The translations under genes were made by a program, and so were the position numbers. A DNA stretch of 64,000 nucleotides from Streptomyces xylophagus (GTDB taxonomy: Bacteria; Actinomycetota; Actinomycetes; Streptomycetales; Streptomycetaceae), in the NCBI RefSeq assembly GCF_000716435.1, contig NZ_JNWO01000007.1, positions 1 through 64,000 on the forward strand. Reading direction: 5' to 3'. Positions 34,587 to 42,736 of the stretch are shown here, piece by piece. Under the pieces are notes generated by a model. The model searched no databases. It had not been told where the DNA came from and was given only the letters and a program-made list of their open reading frames with translations. Each line of letters starts with the position of its first letter. Position 1 is the first letter of the stretch.

Positions 34587-34604
34587 TATGCCGGCCAAGG
34601 CATA
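34587..34604. promoter_or_regulatory. Palindrome upstream of the SRPBCC gene
   Basis: TATGCC (34587-34592) and GGCATA (34599-34604) with a 6-bp spacer, close to an AT-rich TATAAC on the minus strand that could be a -10 element. Possible operator; no ArsR-type gene is adjacent. Confidence 0.35.
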
Positions 34605-34648
34605 CACCGCGCCCTGCCCAGGATCCCGGCGCAGGCACCGCGCCCCGC

Positions 34649-35089
34649 TCAGACAACCGGCCTGCCGTACCCCGCGATGCCCCCGTGATCGATCCCGTGC
34701 GCCGCCCAGCTGTACAGATGCAGGTCGAGGCCGTCCGGGTCGTTGAACACCAGCAGCCAGCCGATCGACGCCTCGATCACCGGCGAGTGCGGGATGCCGA
34801 GCGTGTCCAGGTGGGCGGCCCAGGCCTCGACGTCGGCGCCGTCCCGGACCGCGAAGCTGACCGGGTCGAAGCCCTGACACCCGTGCGCCGCCTCGGAGTT
34901 GACGCGCAGACAGAGCATCGAGTCACCGAGCCCGGGAACCTCCCCCGCCACTCCGCGCACGACGCCGTCCTCCGCGTCCGCGAACTCGTGTGTGACCTTG
35001 AAGCCGAGCACGCGGCCGTACCAGTCGCGCGAGCGGTCGAGGTCGGTGACGGGCAGCTTCACATGATGGATTCCGGCGAGCTCCGGCAT
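34649..35089 (-). CDS. VOC family protein (glyoxalase-like)
   Basis: A 146-residue two-module VOC protein: GIHHVKLPVTDLDRSRDWYGRVLGF at the start and IGWLLVFNDPDGLDLHLYSWA near the end. His8/His9 and the late Asp/His region supply the usual metal ligand positions. It is a possible dioxygenase or detoxification enzyme of unknown substrate. ATG 35089 is chosen over an upstream extension because homology begins MPELAGIHH. Divergent from a TetR regulator with a palindrome between them. Confidence 0.88.
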   Translation of the reverse strand: MPELAGIHHVKLPVTDLDRSRDWYGRVLGFKVTHEFADAEDGVVRGVAGEVPGLGDSMLCLRVNSEAAHGCQGFDPVSFAVRDGADVEAWAAHLDTLGIPHSPVIEASIGWLLVFNDPDGLDLHLYSWAAHGIDHGGIAGYGRPVV

Positions 35090-35125
35090 GACACCCACAC
35101 TCCTCATCGCCCTGGCTCATTTCAC

Positions 35126-35140
35126 CGCAGTACGACTGCG
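35126..35140. promoter_or_regulatory. Candidate TetR operator
   Basis: CGCAGT (35126-35131), ACG, ACTGCG (35135-35140): a perfect 15-bp palindrome in the 76-bp gap between the VOC gene and the TetR gene. Confidence 0.5.
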
Positions 35141-35165
35141 ACGATTTGCTTCTAGACTCCTCCCC

Positions 35166-35831
35166 ATGCCCGACCCCGTCAACCAGAAGAGCAACCAGAA
35201 GCGGCCCTACCGCTCGGCCAAGCGCGCCGAGGCGGCAGCGGCGACCCGCGCCCGCATCAGGGAAGCGGCCGCCCGGCTGTTCACGGAGTCGGGATACACC
35301 GGCACGCACATGAAGGAAGTGGCGGCGCTGGCCGGTGTCGGTGAGCGCACGCTGTACGACGCCTTCCCCACCAAGGCGGCCCTGTTCGGGCACACCCTCG
35401 GCGTCGCGATCGCCGGTGACGAGGAGCCGGTCGCCGTCCCGGAGCGCCCCGAGACCCTGGCGATCCGGGACGAGACCGATTCCGAGCGTGCGATCGGCCG
35501 TGCCGTCGACCAGACGACCGACCTGCTGGAGCGCGCCGGCGACCTGATCATGGTGACCGTCGAGGCGGCCGGCGCCGACCCGGACATGCGGGCGTCCGCG
35601 GACGCCGGTGCCGAGGCGACGTACGGCGTGCATCTCGCCCTGGCCACGGCACTTCAGGAGCGCGGAGCCCTTCGCCCGGGCCTCGACGCGCGCACCGCCG
35701 CCGACACGCTCTACGCCCTCGCCTCACCGCACATGCATCAACTCCTGCGCAGGCGCCGGGGTTGGACACGGGACGCCTACCGGGCCTGGCTGCGGCGGGT
35801 GTTGGTCGCGGAGTTGCTCGGTTCGCACTGA
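35166..35831 (+). CDS. TetR/AcrR family regulator
   Basis: A 221-residue regulator. The HTH region reads RIREAAARLFTESGYTGTHMKEVAALAGVGERTLYDAFPTKAALF, with a helical sensor domain behind it. ATG 35166 is preferred; an extension upstream overlaps the palindromic promoter region. It lies between a divergent VOC gene and a convergent alpha/beta hydrolase, close to an MFS pump. It could control the pump through the GAAAC-type palindromes 1.5 kb away, but this is inference. Confidence 0.92.
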   Translation: MPDPVNQKSNQKRPYRSAKRAEAAAATRARIREAAARLFTESGYTGTHMKEVAALAGVGERTLYDAFPTKAALFGHTLGVAIAGDEEPVAVPERPETLAIRDETDSERAIGRAVDQTTDLLERAGDLIMVTVEAAGADPDMRASADAGAEATYGVHLALATALQERGALRPGLDARTAADTLYALASPHMHQLLRRRRGWTRDAYRAWLRRVLVAELLGSH

Positions 35832-35851
35832 GCCCCGCCCTCCCAGAGCTC

Positions 35852-36694
35852 TCACCGAGCACCACCCTCCCAGAGCTCCGGCACATCACCCTCCCGGCTG
35901 TGCATCTGCGTCGCCAACACCCGTACCACCGCCGCGAATCGGTCGGGGTTGCGCAGGAACTCCATGTGGATGCCGGGGAATTCGGCCCACGGCACCCCGA
36001 TGCGCCGGGCGATCTCGATCGACGGGCGCGCGTAGTACGTACCGCGATCCTCCGCACCCGCGCCCAACACCACAGGAAGCCGGGCCGACTTGAGCGCGGT
36101 CACGTCGGGCAGGAAGCCGGCGAAGCCGGGCCACTCCGTGCCGAAGAGGTGGTCCTGGTTGCCGAGGAACCGCTTCCAGAGGTCGCCGGGCCAGCGGTAC
36201 GTGCCCTCGCCGCGGGTCGTCTCCGCGAACCGGCGGCCCGCCGCGGGTGCCCCGCCCTGCTCGTACAGTGCGGCCATCTCGGCGAAGAAGCCGCGATCGG
36301 GGTCGCCGTCGGGCAGGACGTTCACGGCGGGCGGTTCGTGGGCGATGAGGCCCGCCATCGTCTCCGGGTGCAGCGCGGCCAGGGTGAGTCCGATGATCGC
36401 GCCCCCGCTGTTGCCGAACACCAGCGCCCGCCCGCCGGCCAGGCCGTCGATGAGGGCGCGGGCGTCGGCGGCCTGCACGGCGAGGTCCATCGGCGTCTTT
36501 GACCGGCCGGTACTGCGCGAGTTGCCGCGCCGGTCGTAGCAGATCACCATGAAAGCGTCGGAAAGGATCTCGGCGATGCCGGAGTAATAGCCGGCGTCTC
36601 CCCCGGCCCCGCTGATCATCAACAGCGCCGGGCCGGTACCGCGCACCTCGTAGTACAGCCCGGCCTCGTCGGCCTCGAACACGCCACTGCGCAT
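35852..36694 (-). CDS. Alpha/beta hydrolase
   Basis: A 280-residue hydrolase. The nucleophile elbow is GNSGG (Ser near 95) in LVFGNSGGAIIG, the oxyanion region is SGAGGDAGYY, and the late His is in FPGIHMEFLRNP. The acid is probably in the GAGAEDRG loop. It may be an esterase, lactonase or haloperoxidase-like enzyme. GAGGAGGGAG precedes the ATG at 36694. It is divergent from an MFS efflux pump over a 122-bp region full of palindromes, suggesting joint control. Confidence 0.88.
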   Translation of the reverse strand: MRSGVFEADEAGLYYEVRGTGPALLMISGAGGDAGYYSGIAEILSDAFMVICYDRRGNSRSTGRSKTPMDLAVQAADARALIDGLAGGRALVFGNSGGAIIGLTLAALHPETMAGLIAHEPPAVNVLPDGDPDRGFFAEMAALYEQGGAPAAGRRFAETTRGEGTYRWPGDLWKRFLGNQDHLFGTEWPGFAGFLPDVTALKSARLPVVLGAGAEDRGTYYARPSIEIARRIGVPWAEFPGIHMEFLRNPDRFAAVVRVLATQMHSREGDVPELWEGGAR

Positions 36695-36710
36695 GCCTGG
36701 TCTCCCTCCT

Positions 36711-36734
36711 CAGCGAAACGTTGCCGTTTCGCTG
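36711..36734. promoter_or_regulatory. Operator palindrome 1 between hydrolase and MFS pump
   Basis: Perfect 10-bp arms CAGCGAAACG (36711-36720) and CGTTTCGCTG (36725-36734), 4-bp spacer. The GAAAC/GTTTC arms are typical of TetR-family operators. Confidence 0.6.
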
Positions 36735-36757
36735 AATGTGCTCTACTCTCGATGTGT

Positions 36758-36788
36758 ACGAAACCGTTTCGTTTACGTTTTGGTAAAC
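36758..36788. promoter_or_regulatory. Operator palindromes 2 and 3 between hydrolase and MFS pump
   Basis: ACGAAAC-C-GTTTCGT (36758-36772) is a perfect 15-bp palindrome sharing the GAAAC core with palindrome 1. GTTTAC (36771-36776) and GTAAAC (36783-36788) form a third, overlapping inverted repeat just before the MFS ribosome site. Confidence 0.55.
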
Positions 36789-36816
36789 CCGAACGACTTC
36801 CCTGGAGTGGTTCCCG

Positions 36817-38319
36817 ATGTCCCAGAAGACTCTGACCGAAGGCACCCGGTCGGGTGCCGTGGAGGCGCAGCCCGCGTCCTCCTCGAAGCGGTGGTGGATC
36901 CTCGCGATCGTCGCCGTAGCGCAGCTGATGGTGGTCCTCGACGCCACCATCGTGAACATCGCCCTCCCGTCGGCGCAGAAGGACCTCGGGTTCTCCGACG
37001 GCAACCGGCAGTGGATCGTCACCGCGTACGCCCTGGCGTTCGCCTCCCTGCTGCTGCTCGGCGGCCGCATCGCCGACCTCTTCGGCCGTAAGACCGCCTT
37101 CCTCGTCGGTGTCGTCGGATTCGCCGCCGCCTCCGCGCTCGGCGGTGCGGCCACCAGCTTCGAGATGCTGGTCACGGCACGCGCCCTCCAGGGTGTCGCG
37201 GGCGCACTGCTCGCGCCGGCCGCGCTCTCCCTGCTCAACACGACCTTCACCGACGCCCGTGAGCGCGCCAGGGCCTTCAGCGTGTACGGCGCCATCGCCG
37301 GTGCCGGTGGTGCGGTGGGTCTGCTGCTCGGCGGTGTGCTGACCGACGCGTTCGACTGGCGCTGGACGCTGTACGTCAACGTCGCCATCGCCTTCGTCGC
37401 CTTCGCCGGCGGCTGGGTCCTGCTCAGCAACCACCGCGACGCCGCGGGCTCCAAGCTGGACGTCCCGGGCACGGTACTGGTCGCCGGTGGTCTCTTCTCC
37501 CTCGTCTACGGCTTCTCCAACGCCGAGACGCACGACTGGAGTTCGCCGCAGACCTGGGGCTTCCTGATCGTGGGCGTCGTACTGCTGGCGGCCTTCGTCT
37601 GGTGGCAGAACCGTGCCGCGCACCCGCTGCTGCCGCTGCGCATCCTGCTCGACCGCAACCGGGGCGCCTCGTTCCTCGCCGTGCTGATCACCGGTGCGGG
37701 CATGTTCGGTGTGTTCCTCTTCCTCACCTACTACCTCCAGTTGAACCTCGGCTTCAGCCCCACCAAGACCGGTGTCGCGTTCCTGCCGATGATCGGCGCC
37801 CTGATGGTCATGGCGCAGATCGGCACCACGATGCTCGTGCCGCGTCTCGGCCCGAAGGTCGTCATTCCGCTGGGCTTCGCCATCGCCATGGTCGGCATGG
37901 CCTGGCTGACCGGCATCGGGACCACCTCGTCGTACGCGACCCACGTCCTGCCGCAGCTGATCGTGATCGGCGCCGGTCTCGGCATGGTGATGCCGCCGGC
38001 GATGCAACTCGCCACGGGTGGCGTGGCCGCCGAGGACGCGGGTGTCGCCTCGGCGACGGTCAACGCCATGCAGCAGGTGGGCGGTTCGATCGGTACGGCG
38101 CTGCTGAACACGCTGGCCGCGAGCGCCGCGACGGACTACCTGGCCGGGAAGGACGCGTCCAGCAAGCTGGTCCAGGCGCAGGCGACGATCGAGAGCTACA
38201 CCACCGCGTTCTGGTGGTCGGCGGGCTTCTTCGCCGCGGGCACGCTGATCGCGCTCGCGCTCTACCGACGCGGGGTTCCGCAGCAGGACGCGGACGCCGC
38301 ACCGGTCGTCCACATGTGA
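36817..38319 (+). CDS. MFS efflux transporter, DHA2 (EmrB/QacA) family
   Basis: A 500-residue drug:proton antiporter with about 14 hydrophobic segments. Motif A-like GGRIADLFGRKTAF sits near residues 80-93, and the first-helix signature VVLDATIVNIALPSAQKDLGFS is clear. GAGGAVGLLLGGVLTDAFDWRWTLYVN is the antiporter motif C region. GGAG precedes the ATG. The upstream clustered palindromes predict repression relieved by a substrate. A terminator follows. Confidence 0.95.
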   Translation: MSQKTLTEGTRSGAVEAQPASSSKRWWILAIVAVAQLMVVLDATIVNIALPSAQKDLGFSDGNRQWIVTAYALAFASLLLLGGRIADLFGRKTAFLVGVVGFAAASALGGAATSFEMLVTARALQGVAGALLAPAALSLLNTTFTDARERARAFSVYGAIAGAGGAVGLLLGGVLTDAFDWRWTLYVNVAIAFVAFAGGWVLLSNHRDAAGSKLDVPGTVLVAGGLFSLVYGFSNAETHDWSSPQTWGFLIVGVVLLAAFVWWQNRAAHPLLPLRILLDRNRGASFLAVLITGAGMFGVFLFLTYYLQLNLGFSPTKTGVAFLPMIGALMVMAQIGTTMLVPRLGPKVVIPLGFAIAMVGMAWLTGIGTTSSYATHVLPQLIVIGAGLGMVMPPAMQLATGGVAAEDAGVASATVNAMQQVGGSIGTALLNTLAASAATDYLAGKDASSKLVQAQATIESYTTAFWWSAGFFAAGTLIALALYRRGVPQQDADAAPVVHM

Positions 38320-38351
38320 CCGGCTCCGCCCGAGGCTGAGCCGCACAGACC

Positions 38352-38387
38352 GAGGGGTCGCCGTCCGCAGGGAGACGGCGGCCCCTC
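38352..38387 (+). terminator. Terminator after MFS gene
   Basis: Arms GAGGGGTCGCCGTC and GACGGCGGCCCCTC with a single G-T wobble and an 8-nt loop, 33 bases after the stop. Confidence 0.8.
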
Positions 38388-38407
38388 TTCGGCGTCATGG
38401 TGGCGGT

Positions 38408-38914
38408 ATGCGCAAATCGGCGGCGGTAGTGGGCAGTTCGCTCTTCCTGGCGCTCGCCCCGGGCACCGTGGCCGTACTGCTGCCGTGGTGGCTGACCGGA
38501 TGGCGGACCGGTGACTGGTGGCCACCGCTGCGGCTGCTCGGCCTCGTGCCGCTGGTAGTCGGCGCGGCCGTGCTGCTCTCGGCCTTCGCGCGGTTCGCCG
38601 CCGAGGGGCTGGGCACTCCGGCGCCGGTCGCGCCGACGGAGCGGCTGGTCGTGGGCGGGCTGTACCGGTACGTGCGCAACCCGATGTACGTGGCGGTCGT
38701 CGCGACGATCGCGGGCCAGGCCCTGGTGTTCGCGCGGCCGGTCCTGTTCGGGTACGGCGGCTGTGCGGGGCTGTTGATGTGGGCGTTCGCGCGCTGGTAC
38801 GAGGAGCCCGACCTGGCCCGCAGATTCGGCGCCGACTACGACCGCTACCGCGCGGCGGTGCCCGGATGGTGGCCGCGATGGCGGCCTTGGGACCCCGGCA
38901 CGACCTCTTACTGA
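38408..38914 (+). CDS. Isoprenylcysteine/phospholipid methyltransferase-type membrane protein
   Basis: A 168-residue integral membrane protein with about four hydrophobic segments. The family signature is LYRYVRNPMYVAVV (about 88-101), followed by the late YEEPDLARRFGADYDRYRAAVPGW. It belongs to the ICMT/PEMT-like SAM methyltransferases that act on small or lipid substrates at the membrane. The substrate is unknown. It stands 88 bases after the MFS stop, behind the terminator. Confidence 0.87.
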   Translation: MRKSAAVVGSSLFLALAPGTVAVLLPWWLTGWRTGDWWPPLRLLGLVPLVVGAAVLLSAFARFAAEGLGTPAPVAPTERLVVGGLYRYVRNPMYVAVVATIAGQALVFARPVLFGYGGCAGLLMWAFARWYEEPDLARRFGADYDRYRAAVPGWWPRWRPWDPGTTSY

Positions 38915-39051
38915 CAGAAAGTCAACCTTTCGGACCGGAATTCACCATGTCGAGTGAAACAGATCTTGCGCACGGCGAGTTGAGGGATGCGCAAGCCCTC
39001 GCCGGGGTAGCTACCGAGATCGAATGCGCCCCATGCCGAGGTGGAGCGGCC

Positions 39052-39438
39052 ATGACAGCGGAAGCGGACGAACGCGACAGGCCGGCGGCCAACTCCTGTG
39101 CCCGCACGCGGTCGAGCGGTTCCTTCACCGTGGTCGAGGTGTCCGGGGAGATCGACATGGCGACCGCCGGTTTCGTCACCGATCACCTGGACGCGGCGAC
39201 CGCGGTCGCGGAGCCCGACGTGCTGGTGGATCTGCGGCCCGTCGAGTTCTTCGACTGCTCGGGGCTGCGCGTACTGTGCCGGGCCGAGCGGCGGGCCAGG
39301 GAGCGCGGCGGCCGGCTGCGCATCGTCTCCGACGGGCCGCGCATCGACCGGCTGCTGCGCGCCTCGGGACTGCTGGGCCGCTTCCCGCCGCTCCGCGATT
39401 TTCCGGCACCCCCGGGGCCTCCCGGTAAGCCCGAATGA
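39052..39438 (+). CDS. STAS-domain anti-sigma factor antagonist
   Basis: A 128-residue SpoIIAA-like protein. The STAS fold is visible from FTVVEVSGEIDMATAG to the phosphorylation loop FFDCSGLRVL, whose Ser is the residue switched by anti-sigma kinases and SpoIIE phosphatases. ATG 39052 is preferred because GGTGGAG lies just upstream; ATG 38947 would add 35 residues but has a poor site. It is a plausible partner for one of the three SpoIIE phosphatases in the window. The tail is Pro-rich. Confidence 0.87.
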   Translation: MTAEADERDRPAANSCARTRSSGSFTVVEVSGEIDMATAGFVTDHLDAATAVAEPDVLVDLRPVEFFDCSGLRVLCRAERRARERGGRLRIVSDGPRIDRLLRASGLLGRFPPLRDFPAPPGPPGKPE

Positions 39439-39440
39439 TG

Positions 39441-39484
39441 CCAGGGGCCGGCGGGCAGCCCCACACTGCCCGGCCGACCCCTGG
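39441..39484. terminator. Bidirectional terminator
   Basis: Arms CCAGGGGCCGGCGGGCAG and CTGCCCGGCCGACCCCTGG pair with one bulge and one mismatch, between the convergent STAS and SSI genes. Confidence 0.7.
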
Positions 39485-39574
39485 TGCGGGATCGCAGCGC
39501 TCCGCGACAGGGGCGCGCACTCCCCAGCTACGGACCCTCCCTGTTGCTCACGGAGACCGTGCGACCCCGGTCTC

Positions 39575-40021
39575 TCAGAACGTGAAGACGCCTCCGTATC
39601 CGTAGGAGTCCTTCACGCACTCGTTGGAGAAGACGCGCTCGTAGGAGATGCGTCTGCCCTGCCAGACACCGTCGATGGTGACGACGACGGGGCGGTAAAG
39701 CTTGTTGCAGAGCACGTCGTCGCGGGCCGTGAGGGCGTCGAAGTCGCCCCCGATGCCGCGCAGTTCGGCGCAGGCCTCGGCGGCGGCCGGATGGGTGCCG
39801 GAGGCGGTGGGCGCGCAGGTGAGGGTCACCGCGCGTTCCGGGGTGACGGTGGCGGCGTCGTTGCCGTGGCCCATGGTGAGCACCAGGGCTGAGGGGGCGT
39901 AGAGCGCGGACGGGTTGGCGCCGTGGGCCGCGAGAGCCGTGCCGGTCAGGGGCCCGCAGACGGCGGTGGCCGTCAGGCCCAGGGTCGCTGCCCAGCGCGC
40001 GGTGTTCCGCATTGTGTGCAT
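39575..40021 (-). CDS. SSI-family secreted protease inhibitor with Lys at P1
   Basis: A 148-residue Streptomyces subtilisin inhibitor-like protein. The signal peptide covers about 1-32 (cleaved after ALA). The mature domain reads [41 protein letters not shown] and ends [22 protein letters not shown]. The two disulphide Cys pairs (69/84 and 105/134 approximately) are kept. The reactive loop CNKLYRP places Lys107 at P1, so trypsin-like proteases should be inhibited as well as subtilisins. An internal ATG at 40012 is an alternative start. It is divergent from an unknown gene. Confidence 0.95.
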   Translation of the reverse strand: MHTMRNTARWAATLGLTATAVCGPLTGTALAAHGANPSALYAPSALVLTMGHGNDAATVTPERAVTLTCAPTASGTHPAAAEACAELRGIGGDFDALTARDDVLCNKLYRPVVVTIDGVWQGRRISYERVFSNECVKDSYGYGGVFTF

Positions 40022-40382
40022 CCTTCCGCTCGATACAGATCGATCGCGAACCGATCACGAACGGATCGGTTCGAGGAGGTGCCGGTCCCGCTCGGTCGGT
40101 GCCGGACCGGCGGGCGCCACTCTGCCGAGTCCGCCGCCGAAACTCACATCCCACCCACAGGTTTCAGTAACCTTGCGTGTTGAATCAGTGGCGCGAAGTC
40201 ACAGAATTCGAACGCGCGGACCCCGGAACCACGGGGTTCTTGATCGCCGAATCAGGTCGGATGGCCGGTTTACCCCTGCTCGCCAATCGTCCTGAAACAG
40301 TCCCGAAACATTCCGCTTCAGCTCTCGGCGCACTCCGCCGCAGCCCCTTGCGTTCGCTCTGCTCGCGAGTAATCGTCATTAC
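40022..40382. other. 361-bp divergent intergenic region
   Basis: No gene is seen. It contains the inverted repeat at 40048-40072 and ATTAC/GTAAT symmetry next to the ATG at 40383. It must hold the promoters for the SSI gene and for the gene at 40383. Confidence 0.5.
40048..40072. promoter_or_regulatory. Inverted repeat upstream of the SSI gene
   Basis: GAACCGATC (40048-40056) and GATCGGTTC (40064-40072), perfect 9-bp arms with a 7-bp spacer, 27 bp before the inhibitor start. Either an operator or a 5' leader hairpin. Confidence 0.5.
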
Positions 40383-40934
40383 ATGATTACGACAGAGCAG
40401 CAGGAGAAGCTTCGCGGCTGGTTCACCGGCCGTCTGCCCGACGACCTCTTCGAGGAACTGGTCGAGGTCACGGTCGACCGCGAGGAGGTCACCGTGATCG
40501 GCCGCATCCCCGCGCCCAAGCTCGCCGAGGACGTCTCGGACGCCGAGAAGGAGGCCGCCGTCCAGGGCCGGGTCCAGGAGTTCCGCGAGCGCACCCGGGA
40601 GACCCGGATCGCACTCGCCCGCGAGGCCGAGCACCGGTTCCGCAGGAAGGTCTCGTGGGGTGTGGAGTGCGCCGGGGAGCGCTCCCTGTTCACACACATC
40701 GCCGCACCCGTCATGACCAGGCTGCGCCAGCCCGAGCGCCAGGTCCTCGACACCCTCATCGCCGCCGGCGTGGCCCGCAGCCGCAGCGACGCCCTCGCCT
40801 GGTGCGTCCGCCTCGTCCAGCGGCACACCGACGACTGGCTCAGCGAACTGCGCGACTCCCTCGAACACGTCCAGCGGGTCCGCGCCCAGGGCCCCGACGC
40901 CGAACCGGAGGACGCCCCGGGCGACAGCGCATAG
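40383..40934 (+). CDS. Conserved-type helical protein, unknown
   Basis: A 183-residue cytoplasmic protein without recognised motif. It is strongly charged with alternating Glu/Arg helices (KEAAVQGRVQEFRERTRETRIALAREAEHRF). A C-terminal segment (ARSRSDALAWCVRLVQRH) looks like a small helical DNA-binding or dimer element. No ribosome site precedes ATG 40383, but a GTAAT-CGTC-ATTAC palindrome abuts it, so leaderless translation is possible. Confidence 0.75.
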   Translation: MITTEQQEKLRGWFTGRLPDDLFEELVEVTVDREEVTVIGRIPAPKLAEDVSDAEKEAAVQGRVQEFRERTRETRIALAREAEHRFRRKVSWGVECAGERSLFTHIAAPVMTRLRQPERQVLDTLIAAGVARSRSDALAWCVRLVQRHTDDWLSELRDSLEHVQRVRAQGPDAEPEDAPGDSA

Positions 40935-41137
40935 GAACGCGGGTGGATGATTCCTCCACCCACGGCACGGAAGATGGATGAACCGTCCTCTGGTGCGGGT
41001 GTTGCGGCCCGCCATAACGTCGGCAGACACCCTGAGGACGGCATCCGCTCACTCCGCCCACCCCGCGCGCGTGAACGACCGTCCCCGCCGCCACCGCGCC
41101 ACAACGCGCTCCACCGCCGTCCCCCGCTGGAGCCCCC

Positions 41138-42736
41138 TTGTCCTCGCAGCCCGCCCCCGCCCCCTCCCCCGCCGCGCCGAGCCAGTCCCTGACCGAGGTC
41201 GAGACCTACGGCGTCGAGCGCATCCCCGACGCGGACCGCACCGCCACCCCGCTCGACCTGTTCCGGGTCGCGTTCGGCGGCGCCAACACCTTCTCCACCT
41301 GCGTCCTGGGCGCCTTCCCCATCCTGTTCGGCCTCTCCTTCCGGCAGGGCCTCGCGGCCACGCTCCTCGGAGTCGTCGTAGGCGCGCTGATCCTCTGCCC
41401 GATGGCGGTGTTCGGCCCGGTCAACGGCACGAACAACGCGGTCGCCTCCTCCGCGCACCTGGGCGTGCACGGTCGCGTCGTCGGCTCGTTCCTGTCCCTG
41501 CTCACCGCCGTCGCGTTCTTCTCCATCTCGGTGTGGAGCTCCGGCGACGCCCTGGTCGGCGGCGCGCACCGGCTGTTCGGCCTGGAGCAGAGCACGCTGT
41601 CGTACGTCGTCGCGTACGCGCTGTTCGCCGGACTGGTCCTCGCGGTCTGCGTCTACGGCTTCCGGTTCATGCTGTTCGTGAACAAGATCGCCGTGACGTC
41701 CGCGACGGTCCTGTTCCTGCTCGGCGCGATCGCCTTCGCCGGTGATTTCGACCCGTCGTACGCCGGTGTCTTCACGTCCTCGGCGGACGCGGCGACGCAG
41801 TCGCTGTTCTGGCCGTCGTTCATCGGCGCGGCCCTGATCGTGCTGTCCAACCCGGTGTCGTTCGGCGCGTTCCTCGGCGACTGGTCGCGCTACATCCCGG
41901 CGAACACCCCGCGCCGCAAGGTGATCGGGGCCGCGTTCCTGTCGCAGATCGCGACCCTGCTGCCGTTCGTCTTCGGCCTGGCGACCGCGAGCATCATCGC
42001 CACGAAGGCCCCCAAGTACGTCGACCCGTCGGCCCCCGACTTCGTGGGCGGACTCCTCGCGATCTCACCCAGCTGGTTCTTCCTGCCGGTCTGTCTGCTG
42101 GCCCTGATCGGCGGCATGTCGACGGGCACGACCTCGCTCTACGGCACCGGGCTCGACTTCTCGTCGGTGTTCCCGCGGCTGTCGCGGGTGCAGGCGACGC
42201 TGCTGGTCGGTGTGCTGTCCATCGCGTTCATCTTCATCGGGCGGTTCGGCCTCGACCTCGTGCAGTCGATCTCGACCTTCGCCACGATGATCATCACCTG
42301 TACGACACCGTGGATGGTCGTGATGATGCTGGGCTTCTACACCCGGCGCGGCTGGTACGACCCGGACGCGCTCCAGGTCTTCAACCGCCGTCAGCGCGGC
42401 GGGCGTTACTGGTTCACGCACGGCTGGAACTGGCGCGGCATGACCGCCTGGTGGGTGGCCGCCGTGGTCGGTGTGCTGTTCACCAACATCCCGGGGCAGT
42501 TCGTCGGTCCTCTCGGCGACCTGGCGAACGGTGTCGACATCAGCCTGCCGCTGTCGCTGGCCGTGGCCGCCGTGCTGTTCCTGTCGCTGCTGAGGCTGTT
42601 CCCCGAACCCCGTGCCGTGTACGGCCCCGAGGGCGCGCGGCTGGCCCGTACCGTCGAGGTCCCGGTGCCGCCGATCACCGGCCCCGGCGCGGAGTCCGCC
42701 GCCGAGGCGCCCGCGTTGGCCACCGAGGGCAGTTGA
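41138..42736 (+). CDS. NCS1-family nucleobase/cation symporter
   Basis: A 532-residue permease with about 12 transmembrane segments. The N-terminal ETYGVERIPDADRT and FGGANTFSTCVLGAFPILFGLSF resemble the start of cytosine/allantoin permeases. FLGDWSRYIPANTPRRK is the conserved cytoplasmic loop. It should import a purine, pyrimidine or hydantoin with H+ or Na+. The TTG start has GGAG 6 bases before it. It is coupled to a cyclase-family hydrolase by TGATG overlap, so substrate uptake and ring opening may be linked. Confidence 0.9.
   Translation: MSSQPAPAPSPAAPSQSLTEVETYGVERIPDADRTATPLDLFRVAFGGANTFSTCVLGAFPILFGLSFRQGLAATLLGVVVGALILCPMAVFGPVNGTNNAVASSAHLGVHGRVVGSFLSLLTAVAFFSISVWSSGDALVGGAHRLFGLEQSTLSYVVAYALFAGLVLAVCVYGFRFMLFVNKIAVTSATVLFLLGAIAFAGDFDPSYAGVFTSSADAATQSLFWPSFIGAALIVLSNPVSFGAFLGDWSRYIPANTPRRKVIGAAFLSQIATLLPFVFGLATASIIATKAPKYVDPSAPDFVGGLLAISPSWFFLPVCLLALIGGMSTGTTSLYGTGLDFSSVFPRLSRVQATLLVGVLSIAFIFIGRFGLDLVQSISTFATMIITCTTPWMVVMMLGFYTRRGWYDPDALQVFNRRQRGGRYWFTHGWNWRGMTAWWVAAVVGVLFTNIPGQFVGPLGDLANGVDISLPLSLAVAAVLFLSLLRLFPEPRAVYGPEGARLARTVEVPVPPITGPGAESAAEAPALATEGS

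Noticed and set aside
38979..39009. SigB-type promoter (GTT...GGGTA) before the STAS gene
   Set aside because: The GGGTA element is present but the spacing to the GTTG-like element is about 22 bp, too long for the known consensus.
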